Source: a bacterium
GTDB lineage: Bacteria > Verrucomicrobiota > Verrucomicrobiae > JAJYAR01
DNA length: 5,550 nucleotides
Assembly (NCBI GenBank): GCA_021779435.1
Contig: JAJYAR010000207.1
Span: forward strand, 1 to 5,550
Reading direction: 5' to 3'
Part shown: positions 1 through 5,550 of the stretch, piece after piece
Layout: the number at the start of each line of letters is the position of its first letter
How positions within the stretch are numbered: position 1 is the first letter of the stretch
Position numbers and translations under genes: made by a program
The notes under the pieces: generated by a model
Databases searched by the model: none
Told to the model about the DNA's origin: nothing
The model's input: the letters and a program-made list of their open reading frames with translations, nothing else

Positions 1-314
1 AAGCGGGTTTTGCAGATCGTTGGGCGCTGCCGGCTCGTGACCAGGCCAGGCTCGATGCCGCTGATGGCCGCGATCCGCTCGGCGAACAGCCGGCCAGTTT
101 CGTCATTGCCGATCAGCCCCACGAGCCGCGCCCGCCCGCCAAGTGCGGCGATGTTATGGGCGACGTTGCCGGCGCCGCCGAGCATGGTGCGCGTGCTCCG
201 CAGCCGCAGAACCGGCACCGGTGCCTCCGGCGAAATGCGCTCGACCTCGCCATAATGGTAGCGATCGAGCATCACGTCGCCGACGCAGAGGATTGCAGCG
301 GAGGGAACCTGCAT
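1..314 (-). CDS. hldE: D-glycero-beta-D-manno-heptose-7-phosphate kinase (HldE/RfaE1), N-terminal part, cut by the window edge
   Basis: Reading the minus strand from ATG at 314-312 gives 104 open codons that run off the left edge. Seen: GDVMLDRYHYG at residues 12-22, then ERISPEAPVPVLR at 25-37, and the PfkB glycine-rich motif GGAGNVAHNIAALG at 46-59. This closely matches the start of the HldE/RfaE kinase domain, a ribokinase/PfkB-fold enzyme. Known of the family: it phosphorylates D-glycero-beta-D-manno-heptose 7-phosphate at C1 in the cytoplasm, on the route to ADP-heptose for the lipopolysaccharide inner core. Many bacteria fuse it to a C-terminal cytidylyltransferase domain (bifunctional HldE); the window cannot show whether that is so here. 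ATG 314 is chosen because the domain begins within a few residues of it. Upstream there is only a weak GGCAGG-like ribosome site. It is divergent from the phosphotransferase at 421. The family call is firm; the exact symbol (hldE, rfaE1 or hldA) is less so. Confidence 0.9.
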   Translation of the reverse strand, partial: MQVPSAAILCVGDVMLDRYHYGEVERISPEAPVPVLRLRSTRTMLGGAGNVAHNIAALGGRARLVGLIGNDETGRLFAERIAAISGIEPGLVTSRQRPTICKTR

Positions 315-334
315 GCTTGGCCTGCCCGCGGGGC

Positions 335-363
335 TTGATAGGGTGTGACCTGCGCATCTATCA
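335..363. promoter_or_regulatory. Inverted repeat in the divergent spacer, possible operator (weak)
   Basis: The 106-bp spacer between hldE and the phosphotransferase contains TGATAG at 336-341 and its exact complement CTATCA at 358-363. The arms are separated by 16 bases, so arm centres are 22 bp apart, about two helical turns. GC pairs flank the arms with one unpaired T. It is one of the few AT-containing stretches in a GC-rich spacer. Such spacing could suit a dimeric regulator acting on either gene, but a six-base inverted repeat in 100 bp may be chance. I see no clear -35/-10 pair for either gene. Confidence 0.2.
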
Positions 364-408
364 GCGGAAGCGACGGCTTGTCCACGCAGGGCACCGGCAA
401 TGGCAACT

Positions 409-416
409 GGGAGGAG
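409..416 (+). promoter_or_regulatory. Ribosome binding site that fixes the phosphotransferase start at 421
   Basis: GGGAGGAG at 409-416 sits four bases before ATG 421. The alternative in-frame ATG at 400 has only a poor AGG-type match upstream, and using it would place this strong site inside the coding region. The site therefore favours ATG 421. Confidence 0.7.
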
Positions 417-420
417 CTTC

Positions 421-1491
421 ATGGCGGAAGGCGATGCGGCGGAAGGCGATGCGGCCGGCGCGGCCGCCGGCGAGTTCGACCCAGCGCGGCTGGACGCCTT
501 CCTGCGCGATGCGCTTGGCCTTGCCGGGCCGATGACGCTCGGACGCGTCGGCGGCGGGCAGTCCAACCCGACCTTTTTCGTCACCTATCCGCAGCGGCGA
601 CTGGTTCTGCGCAAGCGTCCGGCTGGCACGCTGCTGCCCTCAGCGCATGCGGTCGACCGCGAATTTCGTGTACTCAGCGCGCTCGCCGGCTCCGCGGTCC
701 CGGTGCCAACGGTGCTTCTGTTCCATGCCGCGCCAGATGTGGTCGGCACCGCGTTCTATGTCATGGAGCGGCTGGAAGGGCGCGTGTTCCACGATACCGC
801 GCTGGCCGCCGCGGCGCCGGACGAGCGCGCGCCGATGCTGCGGACCATGGCCGAAACCCTCGCGGCCCTGCACGACATCGACTGGCGCGCCGCGGGGCTG
901 GAGGATTTCGGCCGTCCAGGCAATTACTTCGCGCGCCAGATCGGGCGCTGGACGAAGCAATGGGATGCCGCCCGCTTCCGCGACATTCCCGATCTCGCCG
1001 AGTTGGCCGCCTGGCTGCCGGAACACATCCCCGCCGGCGAGGAGACGGTGCTCTGCCATGGCGATTATCGGATGGGCAATCTCATGTTCCACCCCACCGC
1101 GCCGCGCCTCGTGGCGGTGCTCGACTGGGAGCTTTCCACCCTGGGGCACCCGCTCGCGGACCTCGCCTTCAGCGCCCTCGCCTGGCACAGTCGGCCGGAG
1201 GAGTATGGCGGCCTGCTCGGGCTCGATCTCGCGTCGCTGTCGATTCCTGCCGAGAACACCTACCTCGATTGGTATTACCGCGCCCGGCGTACCGGCGGAG
1301 GCGAGCGCCTGCAGCCATTCCACGTCGCCTTCGCGCTGTTTCGATTCGCGGTGATTTTCGAGGGCATCGCGGCACGGGCGCGGGCTGGAACCGCGGCGGC
1401 GTCCAATGCTGCGGCGGTGGGCGAACTGTCGCTGGCATTCGCCCGCCACGGCATCGGCGTCATCAGGAATGCCGCTCGCGGCGGGGCCTGA
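421..1491 (+). CDS. Phosphotransferase family protein (APH fold, ACAD10/ACAD11 N-terminal-like)
   Basis: A 356-residue cytoplasmic protein with the kinase-like fold of aminoglycoside and choline phosphotransferases. Visible in order: a glycine-rich nucleotide loop, GGGQSNPT at 44-51; the presumed ATP-binding lysine K65 in LRKRP; the likely partner glutamate E81; the catalytic loop HGDYRMGN with H213, D215 and N220; and the metal-binding DWE at 235-237, followed by LSTLGHPLADLA. The DWE-TLGHPLADLA form is typical of the ACAD10/11-like group rather than of antibiotic kinases. Known: human ACAD10 and ACAD11 use such a domain with an acyl-CoA dehydrogenase to break down 4-hydroxy fatty acids, and bacterial genes often lie near acyl-CoA dehydrogenases. 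No such partner is in this window, so the substrate is unknown. The start is ATG 421 on the strength of its ribosome site; ATG 400 would add seven residues. The first 18 residues are Ala/Gly/Glu/Asp-rich and carry a duplication. It is divergent from hldE and convergent with tssH. Aminoglycoside resistance is unlikely. Confidence 0.88.
   Translation: MAEGDAAEGDAAGAAAGEFDPARLDAFLRDALGLAGPMTLGRVGGGQSNPTFFVTYPQRRLVLRKRPAGTLLPSAHAVDREFRVLSALAGSAVPVPTVLLFHAAPDVVGTAFYVMERLEGRVFHDTALAAAAPDERAPMLRTMAETLAALHDIDWRAAGLEDFGRPGNYFARQIGRWTKQWDAARFRDIPDLAELAAWLPEHIPAGEETVLCHGDYRMGNLMFHPTAPRLVAVLDWELSTLGHPLADLAFSALAWHSRPEEYGGLLGLDLASLSIPAENTYLDWYYRARRTGGGERLQPFHVAFALFRFAVIFEGIAARARAGTAAASNAAAVGELSLAFARHGIGVIRNAARGGA
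423..455 (+). repeat. 15-bp in-frame tandem duplication at the 5' end of the phosphotransferase gene
   Basis: The unit GGCGGAAGGCGATGC occurs twice without mismatch, at 423-437 and 438-452, and three further bases (GGC, 453-455) continue the period. The unit length is a multiple of three, so it repeats residues Ala-Glu-Gly-Asp-Ala without shifting the frame. It lies in the variable leader before the kinase fold, where gain or loss of a copy would be tolerated. Confidence 0.85.
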
Positions 1492-1515
1492 GGCAGCGGC
1501 GGGAGCCGCCTTGCC
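1492..1515 (+). terminator. GC-rich hairpin directly after the phosphotransferase stop codon (candidate terminator)
   Basis: The hairpin begins at the base after the TGA at 1489-1491. The inner stem pairs GGCGG (1498-1502) with CCGCC (1506-1510) across a three-base loop. The outer stem pairs GGCA (1492-1495) with TGCC (1512-1515), with a small internal loop between the two stems. There is no T-tract after it, so it is not a classical intrinsic terminator. It could protect the 3' end or act as a poor terminator. Confidence 0.35.
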
Positions 1516-1553
1516 CCGGACTGACCTGCGGTCCGATTTGACCGTTCCGGCTC

Positions 1554-1577
1554 GGGCAGATCCGCGATCTGTCGCCC
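1554..1577. terminator. Hairpin in the convergent spacer, candidate bidirectional terminator
   Basis: CAGATC (1557-1562) and GATCTG (1566-1571) form a perfect six-pair stem around the loop CGC. The stem can lengthen by GGG at 1554-1556 pairing with CCC at 1575-1577 across a three-base bulge, or by one G-U and one G-C pair. It lies near the middle of the spacer between the stops of the phosphotransferase and tssH, where transcripts from both sides converge. No T-tract follows on either strand, so termination is inferred from position and structure only. Confidence 0.35.
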
Positions 1578-1612
1578 TGCTCCCCTGAGGCTCGCACGCA
1601 CGACCGTCCGAC

Positions 1613-1633
1613 CTGACGGATCGATCACGTCAG
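1613..1633 (-). terminator. Hairpin just downstream of the tssH stop (candidate operon end)
   Basis: CTGACG (1613-1618) and CGTCAG (1628-1633) are exact complements, giving a six-pair stem with a nine-base loop that contains the palindrome GATCGATC. On the minus strand it begins 13 bases after the tssH stop codon. No T-run follows it. It may mark the 3' end of the T6SS transcript, but the stem is short and the evidence is thin. Confidence 0.25.
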
Positions 1634-1646
1634 AAGGCGGTCTACG

Positions 1647-4319
1647 TCAATCGAACGCATAAGTGAACTCGCCGTCGCTGACGCCGACCCGCACGCCTGC
1701 GATCGGACTGCCCTCCAGCATACGCGTGAGGAACGCGCCGCTGATCGCCGGCAGCATCGTGTTGGTCAGGATCGCGTCGATCATTCGGCCGCCGCTTTCG
1801 GGCTCGGTGCAGCGGCTGGCGATGAGGTTCACCACGTTTTCATCGTAGCTGAATGGCACCTTGTGATGCTCGGCGATCCGGCTGGTGATTCGGCCGAGCT
1901 GCAGTCGGATGATGTCGGCCATGACCGCGTCGCTCAGCGGATAATAGGGAATCACGATCAGCCGCCCGAGCAGCGCCGGGGGAAAGACCTTGAGCAACGG
2001 CGGGCGCAGCGCCTTGGCGATCTCCTCCGGCTCGGGGATCAGTTCCGGATCCGCGCACATCGACATGATCAGATCGGTGCCGACATTCGAGGTCAGCAGA
2101 ATCAGCGTGTTCTTGAAATCGATCACACGCCCTTCGCCGTCTTCCATCACGCCCTTGTCGAACACCTGGAAGAAAATCTCGTGCACGTCGGGGTGGGCCT
2201 TTTCGACCTCGTCCAGCAGCACGACGGAGTAGGGCTTGCGCCGCACCGCCTCGGTCAGCACGCCGCCTTCGCCATAGCCGATATAGCCCGGCGGCGCGCC
2301 CTTCAGTGTCGAGACCGTGTGGGCTTCCTGGAACTCGCTCATGTTGATGGTGATCAGATTCTGCTCGCCGCCATAGAGCGATTCCGCCAGGGCCAGCGCG
2401 GTCTCCGTCTTGCCGACCCCGGACGGACCGCAGAGCATGAAAACGCCGATGGGCTTGGATGGATTGTCGAGCCCGGCGCGCGCCGTCTGTACCCGGCGCG
2501 CGATCATGCCCAGCGCATGGTCCTGGCCGATCACGCGCCGGGCAAGCGTCTCGCCCAGGTTGAGCACGGCCTGCACCTCGTTCTTCACCATCCGCCCGAC
2601 AGGAATGCCGGTCCAGTCGCCAACCACGGCAGCCACCGCTTGCGCATCCACGCTCGGTAGGATCAGCGGTGCCTCGCCCTGATGCGCTGCGAGCTCAGCC
2701 TGCAGCGCCTTCAGTTCGGCGAGCTGCCCATCGCGGTCCGCAGCTGCGCCTTCCACCGCGCCGGCGGTCTCGCGCAGAGATCCGCGCAAAGCGAGCACCC
2801 GGTCCACCAGATCTTTCTCTGCGTTCCAACGCTGCTCCAGGCCCGCGAGGCGGGTCCGCTCGGTGGCGAGAGCGCTTGTGGCCGAGTCCGCACGCCCGGT
2901 GGCGTCGATGCCGATCGCCTGCTCGCGGGCGATGATCTCGAGTTCGGTCTCGAGCGCCTGGATACGCCGCCGGCAATCATCGACAGCCGCCGGCACGGCA
3001 TGCTGGCTGACGGCAACGCGGGCGGCCGCCGTGTCGAGAAGACTGACGGACTTATCCGGCAGCTGCCGCGCCGGGATGTAGCGATGCGACAGCCGCACCG
3101 CCGCCTCGATCGCTTCGTCGAGAATCTGGACGCGGTGATGCTTCTCGAGCGGCGAGGCGATGCCGCGCATCATGAGAATCGCCTTTTCTTCACCTGGCTC
3201 ATCCACCTGCACTACCTGAAAGCGCCGCGTGAGCGCCGGGTCCTTCTCGAAATACTTCTTGTATTCCGCCCATGTCGTGGCGGCGATGGTGCGCAACGTG
3301 CCGCGTGCCAACGCCGGCTTGAGCAGGTTCGCGGCATCACCTGTGCCGGCCGCCCCGCCGGCCCCGATCAGCGTGTGCGCCTCGTCGATGAATAGAATGA
3401 TCGGCTTGGGCGATGACTGCACCTCCTCGATGACTTGGCGCAGCCGGTTCTCGAATTCGCCCTTCATGCTTGCGCCCGCCTGCAGGAGGCCGACATCGAG
3501 GACCCGCAGGCTGACGTCCTTCAGCATCGGAGGGACGTCGCCGCCCACGATGCGCAGCGCGAATCCCTCAACGACCGCGGTCTTGCCGACGCCGGCTTCG
3601 CCGGTCAGGATCGGGTTGTTCTGGCGCCGGCGCATCAGCACGTCGACCACCTGACGGATCTCGCTGTCGCGGCCGACGATCGGATCGATCTCGCCCTTGC
3701 GTGCGCGTTCGGTGAGGTCGATGGAAAACTGTGCGAGCGCCTCCTGCTTGCCCATCGCGGCCGGAGCGATTGCCGCGCTTGCCTCGCCGGGAGCGCCCCC
3801 GTGGGCACCGACGCGAGTGCCGTCTGCAGCCGTCAGCATCGCTTCCGGCGATCCCGCGAGCAGCGTGGAAAAATCGTCAGCGAGCGCCTCTGCCTTCACC
3901 CGATCGAATTGCCGGCTGATGGCGAGGAGCGCGTTGCGCAGCGTCGAGGTGCGCAGGCAGCCGAGCAACAGGTGGCCCGTGCGCACCTGGGCCTCGCCGA
4001 ACATCAAGGTTGCAAAGACCCAGCCGCGTTCGACCGCCTCCTCGACTTGTGGCGAGAGATCAGAGATGGAAGTGGCGCCGCGCGGCAGCCGGTCCAGCGC
4101 GGCGGTGATGTCAGCGGCCACGCGGGCGTCGTCGAGTTCGAAATGGCGTAGGATGCGGTGCAGATCAGAGTCCTGCACGAGCAGGATCTGGTGGAGCCAG
4201 TGCACGAGTTCAACGTAGGGGTTGCCGCGCAGTTTGCAGAATACGGTGGCGCCCTCGATGGCGCGATAGCCCACCGGGTTGAGCTTGCCGAACAGGGCGG
4301 CACGGCTGATTTCGGTCAT
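1647..4319 (-). CDS. tssH: Type VI secretion ATPase TssH (ClpV), sheath-recycling AAA+ unfoldase
   Basis: An 890-residue ClpB-like protein, the usual length for ClpV. Known role: a cytoplasmic hexamer that binds contracted TssB/TssC sheath and pulls subunits apart with ATP for reuse. Seen in order: a ClpV N-domain starting MTEISRAALFGKLNPVGY and including CKLRGNPYVELVHWLHQIL; AAA+ module 1 with Walker A GEAGVGKT (240-247, K246), pore loop GASMKGEFE (M285 where ClpB has Tyr) and Walker B D312-E313; ALTRRF with R365/R366 as arginine-finger candidates; a charged coiled-coil middle region at roughly 440-545; module 2 with Walker A GPSGVGKT (631-638, K637), pore loop GYIGY (678-682) and Walker B D703-E704; and the ClpV-type tail GGRMIDAILTNTMLP near 842-857. 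All catalytic motifs are intact. The start ATG at 4319-4317 overlaps the tssG stop as ATGA, and the N-domain begins right there. The frame stays open 158 codons further upstream, but that stretch lies within tssG and has no ClpV homology. It is the last gene of the operon, convergent with the phosphotransferase. Confidence 0.97.
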   Translation of the reverse strand: MTEISRAALFGKLNPVGYRAIEGATVFCKLRGNPYVELVHWLHQILLVQDSDLHRILRHFELDDARVAADITAALDRLPRGATSISDLSPQVEEAVERGWVFATLMFGEAQVRTGHLLLGCLRTSTLRNALLAISRQFDRVKAEALADDFSTLLAGSPEAMLTAADGTRVGAHGGAPGEASAAIAPAAMGKQEALAQFSIDLTERARKGEIDPIVGRDSEIRQVVDVLMRRRQNNPILTGEAGVGKTAVVEGFALRIVGGDVPPMLKDVSLRVLDVGLLQAGASMKGEFENRLRQVIEEVQSSPKPIILFIDEAHTLIGAGGAAGTGDAANLLKPALARGTLRTIAATTWAEYKKYFEKDPALTRRFQVVQVDEPGEEKAILMMRGIASPLEKHHRVQILDEAIEAAVRLSHRYIPARQLPDKSVSLLDTAAARVAVSQHAVPAAVDDCRRRIQALETELEIIAREQAIGIDATGRADSATSALATERTRLAGLEQRWNAEKDLVDRVLALRGSLRETAGAVEGAAADRDGQLAELKALQAELAAHQGEAPLILPSVDAQAVAAVVGDWTGIPVGRMVKNEVQAVLNLGETLARRVIGQDHALGMIARRVQTARAGLDNPSKPIGVFMLCGPSGVGKTETALALAESLYGGEQNLITINMSEFQEAHTVSTLKGAPPGYIGYGEGGVLTEAVRRKPYSVVLLDEVEKAHPDVHEIFFQVFDKGVMEDGEGRVIDFKNTLILLTSNVGTDLIMSMCADPELIPEPEEIAKALRPPLLKVFPPALLGRLIVIPYYPLSDAVMADIIRLQLGRITSRIAEHHKVPFSYDENVVNLIASRCTEPESGGRMIDAILTNTMLPAISGAFLTRMLEGSPIAGVRVGVSDGEFTYAFD

Positions 4320-5476
4320 GCGAGTGGCTCCGCTTGCGCAACCGGCTCGCGGGGAGCCGCTCGCGGGGTGTGTGGCATGGTGGCGTCGATCCGATGCGCC
4401 AGGCTGTCGGCGCTCACGTCGAGAAAAAGGTCCGCGGCATCGCTGTGGCCGCGTCGGGGCATCAACCAGCTGGTCCATCCCAGCCGCCCAGCGCGGCCAA
4501 GCCGGGTCGGCGGAACTTCCTCGCTCCGGAGGATCAGATTGACGTCCCAGATCAGCGTATCGCCGGCATAGTTGCGCACGATGGGGATCAGGCGGTGCAG
4601 GCTCTCCCCTCCAGGCAACAGGCGCTCGTACTCCTTGAGCGACAATGGCCCGAACACGACGCGAAACTTGTGCTGGCGGGTCCACACCCGTCCGCCGACG
4701 AGCGTGGAGCGTCCGAGCGCGCCGTTTTCTGCCGCTGATCCGAGTCGTGTCCGGTCGCTCGGGGCAAGGGACAGCCACGCGCCGACGAAGCATTCAATAT
4801 GAACCGGCATGGCGAAGAACGCCGAGAGTATCGATGCGAGTCCCTCCGCGTGGCGGGTCTGGTTGGCGAGATGGCCGGCGAAGTGGAGCTTCGTCAGGTC
4901 CGGCATGGCATCGCGCTCGCGCAGCGAGTCCATGCCGATGCCAATCAGCGCGCCGACATAGAGGGCGAATCGGTCCTGTTCGGGACGGTCGAAGCTGACC
5001 GTCGGACGTGCGTTCGCCCAGGCACGGTAGAACAGAGAGAGCGCGCGGTGGTGGAAGATGTCGGCAAATCGCTGAAAGGTCGGGTCGTGGTGGTTGCGCC
5101 GCCGATTGCGCGCATATTCCGTGAGATGAAGCGGCAAAGGGCCGTCCGGCCCGAACAGGCCAAGGAAATGCACCGCAAGCCGCGCGGGCGCGTCCGCTTC
5201 GGCTGGAATGAAATCGGCCAGCGTCGCCGGCGCGAACTCCACCGAGGGTTCCTGCGAAAAGCGCACCGCATCGAGTGCGGGACGCGCGCCCTGACCAAAG
5301 CGCGGGCGGTCGCGGAAGATCGCTTCAAGAAGGCGCATTGCGGCGTAGAAGCCAAAAGCGTGCGGTGCCGCAGCAAGGCGTGCCAAGGGCTGATCCGCCC
5401 CCGGGCACGCTGCGCTGGTGGTCTCGTGCCCGTCCATCGTCACAGCACCGGCCGTAGACCGAGCCGCATCGGCCAC
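4316..5476 (-). CDS. tssG: Type VI secretion baseplate subunit TssG (VasB/ImpH)
   Basis: Encodes 386 residues from GTG 5476, or 373 from ATG 5437. Known role: TssG joins two copies of TssF and contacts TssK to build the wedge of the T6SS cytoplasmic baseplate, a relative of phage baseplate wedges. Seen: the N-terminal block PHAFGFYAAMRLLEA near 38-52; FSQEPSVEF at 73-81; the conserved FLGLFGPDGPLPLHLTEY at 104-121, followed by DIFHHRALSLFYRAW at 139-153; and the C-terminal family signature LGRAGRLGWTSWLMP at 326-340. There is no signal peptide or membrane segment, as expected for a cytoplasmic baseplate part. The last 45 residues are Ala/Pro-rich and probably disordered. I chose GTG 5476 because an excellent ribosome site precedes it; this overlaps tssF by 37 bases. 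ATG 5437 begins two bases after the tssF stop and still keeps every conserved block, so it remains a real alternative. The stop overlaps the tssH start as ATGA, suggesting coupled translation. Confidence 0.95.
   Translation of the reverse strand: MADAARSTAGAVTMDGHETTSAACPGADQPLARLAAAPHAFGFYAAMRLLEAIFRDRPRFGQGARPALDAVRFSQEPSVEFAPATLADFIPAEADAPARLAVHFLGLFGPDGPLPLHLTEYARNRRRNHHDPTFQRFADIFHHRALSLFYRAWANARPTVSFDRPEQDRFALYVGALIGIGMDSLRERDAMPDLTKLHFAGHLANQTRHAEGLASILSAFFAMPVHIECFVGAWLSLAPSDRTRLGSAAENGALGRSTLVGGRVWTRQHKFRVVFGPLSLKEYERLLPGGESLHRLIPIVRNYAGDTLIWDVNLILRSEEVPPTRLGRAGRLGWTSWLMPRRGHSDAADLFLDVSADSLAHRIDATMPHTPRAAPREPVAQAEPLA
4328..4331 (-). promoter_or_regulatory. Ribosome binding site for tssH inside the end of tssG
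   Basis: On the minus strand GGAG (4331-4328) lies eight bases before the tssH ATG at 4319. With the ATGA overlap, this supports ATG 4319 as the start and suggests translational coupling to tssG. Confidence 0.5.
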
Positions 5477-5550
5477 CGGATCACCTCGCCCCGCTCCGGA
5501 GTACGCAGCACCGTCTCCGTGAAGGCGTTGATCGAAACATACTTGGCAAA
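5440..5550 (-). CDS. tssF: Type VI secretion baseplate subunit TssF (VasA/ImpG), last 36 residues only
   Basis: Reading the minus strand from the right edge gives 36 codons and a TGA at 5442-5440. The peptide contains YVSINAFTETVLR, then ERGEVIRWPMR and the end GLRPVL. This matches the C-terminal tail of TssF, where a Ser-Ile-Asn-x-Phe strand and a Gly-Glu-x-x-x-Trp-Pro motif close the protein. Known role: two TssF copies pair with one TssG in each baseplate wedge. Full-length TssF is around 600 residues, so nearly all of this gene lies outside the window. The identity rests on the short tail plus its position immediately before tssG, the usual order. Confidence 0.88.
   Translation of the reverse strand, partial: FAKYVSINAFTETVLRTPERGEVIRWPMRLGLRPVL
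5478..5487 (-). promoter_or_regulatory. Extended Shine-Dalgarno for tssG within the tssF coding end
   Basis: On the minus strand GAGGTGATCC (5487-5478) is a ten-base complement to the usual proteobacterial 16S rRNA 3' tail (GGATCACCTCC). GAGG ends seven bases before GTG 5476. The ATG at 5437 has no comparable site, so this is the main evidence for the GTG start. The same bases encode Gly-Glu-Val-Ile-Arg of TssF, so protein conservation there could produce the match without selection on translation. Confidence 0.55.

Noticed and set aside
357..384. A minus-strand promoter for hldE, with TGGACA at 384-379 as a -35 element
   Set aside because: No acceptable -10 at 15-18 bases; the best hexamer matches the consensus at only three positions.
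640..1449. A 269-codon reading frame on the minus strand opposite the phosphotransferase
   Set aside because: A shadow of the real gene. The opposite strand carries all the kinase motifs, and this peptide shows no recognisable domain.
421..1491. Aminoglycoside resistance kinase
   Set aside because: The HGD and DWE loops are shared by the fold, but the DWE-TLGHPLADLA form and overall sequence fit the ACAD10/11-like group, not known resistance enzymes.
345..1541. A 398-codon plus-strand frame overlapping the phosphotransferase in another frame
   Set aside because: Arg-rich and without motifs; the frame starting at 421 carries the complete catalytic set.
1863..2660. A 265-codon plus-strand frame opposite tssH, and similar ones at 2682-3395 and 3435-4151
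   Set aside because: Antisense to the ATPase domains. Their composition is what GC-rich complementary codons produce, and no ribosome site or domain supports them.
1647..4319. ClpB, the general heat-shock disaggregase
   Set aside because: The N-terminus (FGKLNPVGY, CKLRGNPYVELVHWLHQIL), the C-terminal GGRMIDAILTNTMLP and the position after tssG identify ClpV/TssH.
4320..4793. An upstream extension of the tssH frame by 158 codons, giving a 1048-residue protein
   Set aside because: It overlaps tssG in another frame, its peptide is Arg/Pro-rich with no ClpV resemblance, and the ClpV N-domain starts exactly at ATG 4319. It is open only because of high GC content.
1..5550. CRISPR array, tRNA, rRNA, insertion sequence or integrase
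   Set aside because: No regularly spaced repeats, cloverleaf-like sequence, transposase motifs or terminal inverted repeats were seen on reading either strand.

Overview
The window comes from a GC-rich Gram-negative bacterium. Third codon positions are mostly G or C, and the protein sequences look proteobacterial, most likely alphaproteobacterial; that placement is inference from style, not a computed result. A heptose kinase gene for lipopolysaccharide and a type VI secretion system (T6SS) both require an outer membrane, which fits.

Layout from left to right. (1) Positions 1-314, minus strand: the 5' part of hldE/rfaE1, the ADP-heptose pathway kinase, running off the left edge. (2) Positions 315-420: a 106-bp divergent intergenic region with a short inverted repeat but no convincing promoter. 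(3) Positions 421-1491, plus strand: a phosphotransferase of the aminoglycoside-phosphotransferase fold, closest to the ACAD10/ACAD11 N-terminal-like group, with a 15-bp tandem duplication at its 5' end. (4) Positions 1492-1646: a 155-bp convergent intergenic region with three GC-rich hairpins. (5) Positions 1647-5550, minus strand: the distal end of a T6SS operon in the order tssF (last 36 codons only), tssG, tssH (clpV). The genes overlap: tssG starts inside or just after tssF, and tssG and tssH share an ATGA.

The three T6SS genes work in one machine. TssF and TssG form the wedge of the cytoplasmic baseplate on which the TssB/TssC sheath and Hcp tube assemble. TssH (ClpV) is the hexameric AAA+ ATPase that takes apart the contracted sheath so that its subunits can be reused. 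tssH is the last gene of the operon here, because the next gene downstream faces the other way. The remainder of the T6SS cluster should lie beyond the right edge.

I found no undescribed system. The core genes are complete, with intact motifs. The points worth a second look are small: a near-ideal ribosome binding site for tssG inside tssF, the tandem duplication in the phosphotransferase, and the hairpins in the convergent spacer.
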